This document shows, piece by piece, positions 61,713 to 64,000 of a stretch of DNA of 64,000 nt. The stretch is taken from NCBI RefSeq assembly GCF_902459745.1, contig NZ_CABPSJ010000002.1:1-64000 (forward strand). Reading direction: 5' to 3'. The first letter of the stretch is position 1. Each line of letters begins with the position of its first letter. Both the position numbers and the translations under genes were made by a program. Under the pieces are notes generated by a model, which searched no databases, was not told where the DNA came from, and saw nothing but the letters and a program-made list of their open reading frames with translations. Source of the stretch: Pandoraea communis (GTDB taxonomy: Bacteria; Pseudomonadota; Gammaproteobacteria; Burkholderiales; Burkholderiaceae).

Positions 61713-62359
61713 CAGCCACACCGATAACCCGGGGCCGACGCCCCAAACACCTGCCCGATGGCCGCGCCGCGTTGCTCAGCGCTGCCATCCACGCCTTCGC
61801 ACAGTTCGGCTACGACGGCGCCAACCTGCGCGGCATCGCTCGCACAGCGAAGGTCGACGCCAGCCTCGTACGCGTGCATTTCGGCTCGAAAGAGCAGTTA
61901 TGGCGGGCATGCGTCGACACCCTCGAAGCCGCACTTGTGGAACCCGGCGAACGCTTGCGTGCGCTCTCGCTCGACACGTCGCGACCCGTGACGGACCGCC
62001 TCAAGGAAGCGATTTCGATCGTCGCCGTGCATGCCATCGATCACCCGGAGCACAAGCAGTTCATCTCGCAACACGCGTCCGAGACCGGCGAGCGTGGGGC
62101 GGTCCTGCACCGGCATCTGGTCATGCCGGTGTACGAGTGCATGGAACCGCTGATCACTCAGGGCATGCAGGCAGGCGTTGTGCGCGCGGAGCATCCGGAG
62201 ATGTATTTCTGTCTGCTCGTGCACGCGCTGCATCCGCCGCCCGGCTCGCCCGTACTGATGCAGTTGATCGCCCCGGAAGTGGGTGGTGAGGCGTTCGGCC
62301 CGGCGCTTCTCAAGCAGGTCGAGATGGTGTTTTTCGCGACGCCGGACGCGAAGCCCTGA
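61709..62359 (+). CDS. TetR family transcriptional regulator, last gene of the RND operon
   Basis: A 216-residue regulator. The DNA-binding domain is about 20-66 (ALLSAAIHAFAQFGYDGANLRGIARTAKVDASLVRVHFGSKEQLW); the effector domain has HPEHKQFISQHASETGERG. It starts inside the stop of the channel gene (ATGA), so pump and regulator are made from one mRNA. This is unlike the usual divergent TetR placement. It probably represses the promoter in the 55-kb intergenic region in response to a pumped compound. Confidence 0.92.
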   Translation: MTATPITRGRRPKHLPDGRAALLSAAIHAFAQFGYDGANLRGIARTAKVDASLVRVHFGSKEQLWRACVDTLEAALVEPGERLRALSLDTSRPVTDRLKEAISIVAVHAIDHPEHKQFISQHASETGERGAVLHRHLVMPVYECMEPLITQGMQAGVVRAEHPEMYFCLLVHALHPPPGSPVLMQLIAPEVGGEAFGPALLKQVEMVFFATPDAKP

Positions 62360-62389
62360 CGCGCCGGCGTGGGTACTCAGCGCGGCGTA

Positions 62390-63553
62390 TTACCGCGCCG
62401 TCGTCAGGTACTGCGCGAGGCGACGCAGCATCGCATCGCAGCCCTCGAGTTGTTCGATGCTCACGAACTCATCGGGCTTGTGCCCCTGATCCATACTCCC
62501 AGGGCCGCAAACCACCGTCGGGATACCCACTTCGTTGAACAGGCCACCCTCGGTGCCGAAGGCGACCGTGCCGAACTCGTCCGATCCGCACAACATCGCC
62601 AGCAGACGTGCGGCGTCGCTATCGGGCGGCGTCGCCAGCCCCGGATAAGCCGAGAGCGGAAAGAGACGGATGCCGGTGTCCGGCTTCACCGCCTGCATCT
62701 TGGGCAGCAAGTCCTCATCGGCGTAGCGTTGCAAGGCCTCGGCAACGCGATTCGCATCGAAGCCCGGTAATGCGCGCACTTCGAAATCGAACTCGCATTC
62801 GGCGGGCACGATATTCAACGCCCGTCCGCCTTTGATAACGCCCGTTTGCACCGTGGAGTAAGGCGGATCGAAGCGCGTGTCGTGATACTCGGGATCGGCA
62901 AGTTCATCGCCAATGTCCTCGAGACAGTTGATGAGCCGCGCGGCGTACTGGATCGCGTTGACGCCATAAGGGGCATACGCGGAATGGCACGGCGCGCCCT
63001 TCACACAGCAGCGCATCGCCAGTTTGCCTTTGTGGCCCAGCACTGGCTTGAGCGCCGTGGGCTCCCCGATCAGACACAGCACCGGTTTGTGCGGGCGCTT
63101 CGCGATCTCGGCAAGCATGGGCCGCACACCGAGACACCCGATCTCCTCGTCGTATGAGAAAGCAAGATGCACGGGCATCTGCAATTCGCATTCGACAAAA
63201 TTCGGTACCGCCGCGAGCACCGACGCCAGAAATCCTTTCATGTCCGCCGTGCCGCGGCCGTAAAGCCGTCCGTCTTTCTCGACGAGACGAAATGGGTCGA
63301 CGCTCCACGCCTGACCGTCGACCGGCACAACGTCGGTGTGCCCCGAGAGCACAATCCCGCCGCGATCTCGCGGGCCGATGGTGGCGAACAGATTGGCCTT
63401 GGTACGCTCGTCGTTATAGAACAGCTCGCTTTGCACCCCGTGTTGCGCGAGGTAATCGCGAATGAACTCGATCAGCGCCAGATTGGAATCGCGGCTCACG
63501 GTCGCGAATCCGATCAACCGTTCGAGCAGCGCGCGGCTCGACAGGTCATTCAT
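62390..63553 (-). CDS. argE: Acetylornithine deacetylase
   Basis: A 387-residue M20 zinc peptidase-family enzyme that hydrolyses N-acetylornithine in arginine synthesis. Metal and catalytic blocks are LSGHTDVVPVDGQAW, GRGTADMKGF, SYDEEIGCLG and the C-terminal GPGSMDQGHKPDEFV; ALNIVPAECEFDFEVR is the dimer-domain signature. The PHKPVLCLIGEPT segment is typical of the ArgE group rather than DapE. The start overlaps the DUF1028 stop by 8 bp. Since no other arg genes are present, it may serve catabolism of an N-acyl amino acid instead. Confidence 0.88.
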   Translation of the reverse strand: MNDLSSRALLERLIGFATVSRDSNLALIEFIRDYLAQHGVQSELFYNDERTKANLFATIGPRDRGGIVLSGHTDVVPVDGQAWSVDPFRLVEKDGRLYGRGTADMKGFLASVLAAVPNFVECELQMPVHLAFSYDEEIGCLGVRPMLAEIAKRPHKPVLCLIGEPTALKPVLGHKGKLAMRCCVKGAPCHSAYAPYGVNAIQYAARLINCLEDIGDELADPEYHDTRFDPPYSTVQTGVIKGGRALNIVPAECEFDFEVRALPGFDANRVAEALQRYADEDLLPKMQAVKPDTGIRLFPLSAYPGLATPPDSDAARLLAMLCGSDEFGTVAFGTEGGLFNEVGIPTVVCGPGSMDQGHKPDEFVSIEQLEGCDAMLRRLAQYLTTAR

Positions 63554-64000
63554 CGCCCGGCACTCCGTAACTAGGCGCGGCCGTGGGATTCAGGGCACGG
63601 GTGATGTAGTCCTGCATTTGTGGCCGATAGGCTTGCCAGAGGCCATCGAGCTTGCCGATAGGATCGTCGTCTGCCCAATCGACCCGCAGATCGACGATGG
63701 GCCACACCAGATCGCCCACGATCTTCAACGCTGCCGAGTGCACTGGCCCGGCCTCTCCACCGCTGGCGATAGCGGCATGCATCGCGGCCAGCAATCGATC
63801 GGCCAGCGCGCCGGGCGTATTCTCGAACGCCGGCACCATCGCTTCGATCACCTCGCTGCTCGTCAGCATGTTGCCCGCCGCGACGCATTGCGCCCCCGCT
63901 ACGGCATGATAGGTGCCTAACGCCTGATCGCCGCTGAAAAACGCGGTGCGACCTTGCGCATCGATCACCGTGACCTGCCGATACTCGCTCCACTCGCTCT
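63546..64000 (-). CDS. DUF1028 family protein (5' end outside the window)
   Basis: About 150 residues are visible; the frame runs off the right edge. EYRQVTVIDAQGRTAFFSG followed by CVAAGNMLTSSEVIEAMVPAFE and PIVDLRVDWADDDPIGKLDGLWQAYRP match the DUF1028 family, which has an Ntn-hydrolase-like fold; VAAGNML and DLRVDW are its hallmarks. The N-terminal nucleophile region is not in the window. It overlaps argE by 8 bp, so both are one operon, suggesting hydrolysis of an N-substituted amino acid in two steps. The function is not established. Confidence 0.87.
   Translation of the reverse strand, partial: SEWSEYRQVTVIDAQGRTAFFSGDQALGTYHAVAGAQCVAAGNMLTSSEVIEAMVPAFENTPGALADRLLAAMHAAIASGGEAGPVHSAALKIVGDLVWPIVDLRVDWADDDPIGKLDGLWQAYRPQMQDYITRALNPTAAPSYGVPGDE

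Overview
The window is high-GC, densely coded proteobacterial DNA, organised as short operons around many LysR, IclR, AraC and TetR regulators. Family content fits a Burkholderiaceae chromosome, most probably Pandoraea or a close relative: paired PixA/AidA proteins, a BoxR-type HTH-shikimate kinase regulator, a class I PHA synthase with phasin and PhaB, and many aromatic or organic-acid genes. This placement is an inference from gene families, since no rRNA or tRNA gene was seen. No insertion sequence, CRISPR array or prophage was found. Both ends cut through genes: an ABC ATPase at the left and a DUF1028 gene at the right. All coordinates include stop codons.

Left part (1-16.3 kb): the end of a nitrate/sulfonate-type ABC transporter with an FAD oxidoreductase; a YciI protein; an OmpR/EnvZ-type two-component pair behind a GFA-family gene; a thioredoxin-like protein; a methyltransferase/Rrf2 pair; two PixA/AidA genes; a scar holding the remains of two unrelated genes (an allE-like cupin and a PAP2 phosphatase); an AAA ATPase; a hydrolase; a LysR gene divergent from an NAD-dependent epimerase; and an IclR/cupin/MFS unit whose intergenic region carries two near-identical 17-bp palindromes.

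Centre-left (16.3-33.3 kb): a five-gene catabolic operon (CoA ligase, LivK-like binding protein, BKACE, 3-hydroxyacyl-CoA dehydrogenase, enoyl-CoA hydratase) divergent from a BoxR-type regulator, with a 26-bp palindrome between them. Then come a stand-alone FRG-domain gene, a PAS-GGDEF cyclase, a DapA-family aldolase, a chemoreceptor with a sigma-28 promoter, an NTF2-like secreted protein, a LysR gene, an MFS carrier and a TauE/SafE permease.

Centre-right (33.3-49.4 kb): LysR and AraC regulators, Tam methyltransferase, an ECF sigma/anti-sigma/cupredoxin/phosphoesterase operon, an M23 peptidase, and the most unusual locus. That locus is a regulator with two TetR-type DNA-binding domains in one chain, divergent from a phosphoesterase, an outer-membrane porin and a complete Ugp-like ABC importer. 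The intergenic region holds repeated copies of an asymmetric 12-mer. The genes together suggest a phosphorylated-solute uptake and hydrolysis system under a dedicated regulator.

Right part (49.4-64 kb): an acyltransferase, a PAP2 phosphatase, PHA synthase convergent with a phaB-phasin operon, a tripartite RND efflux operon with its own TetR gene (all four genes joined by ATGA overlaps), and argE overlapping a DUF1028 gene.
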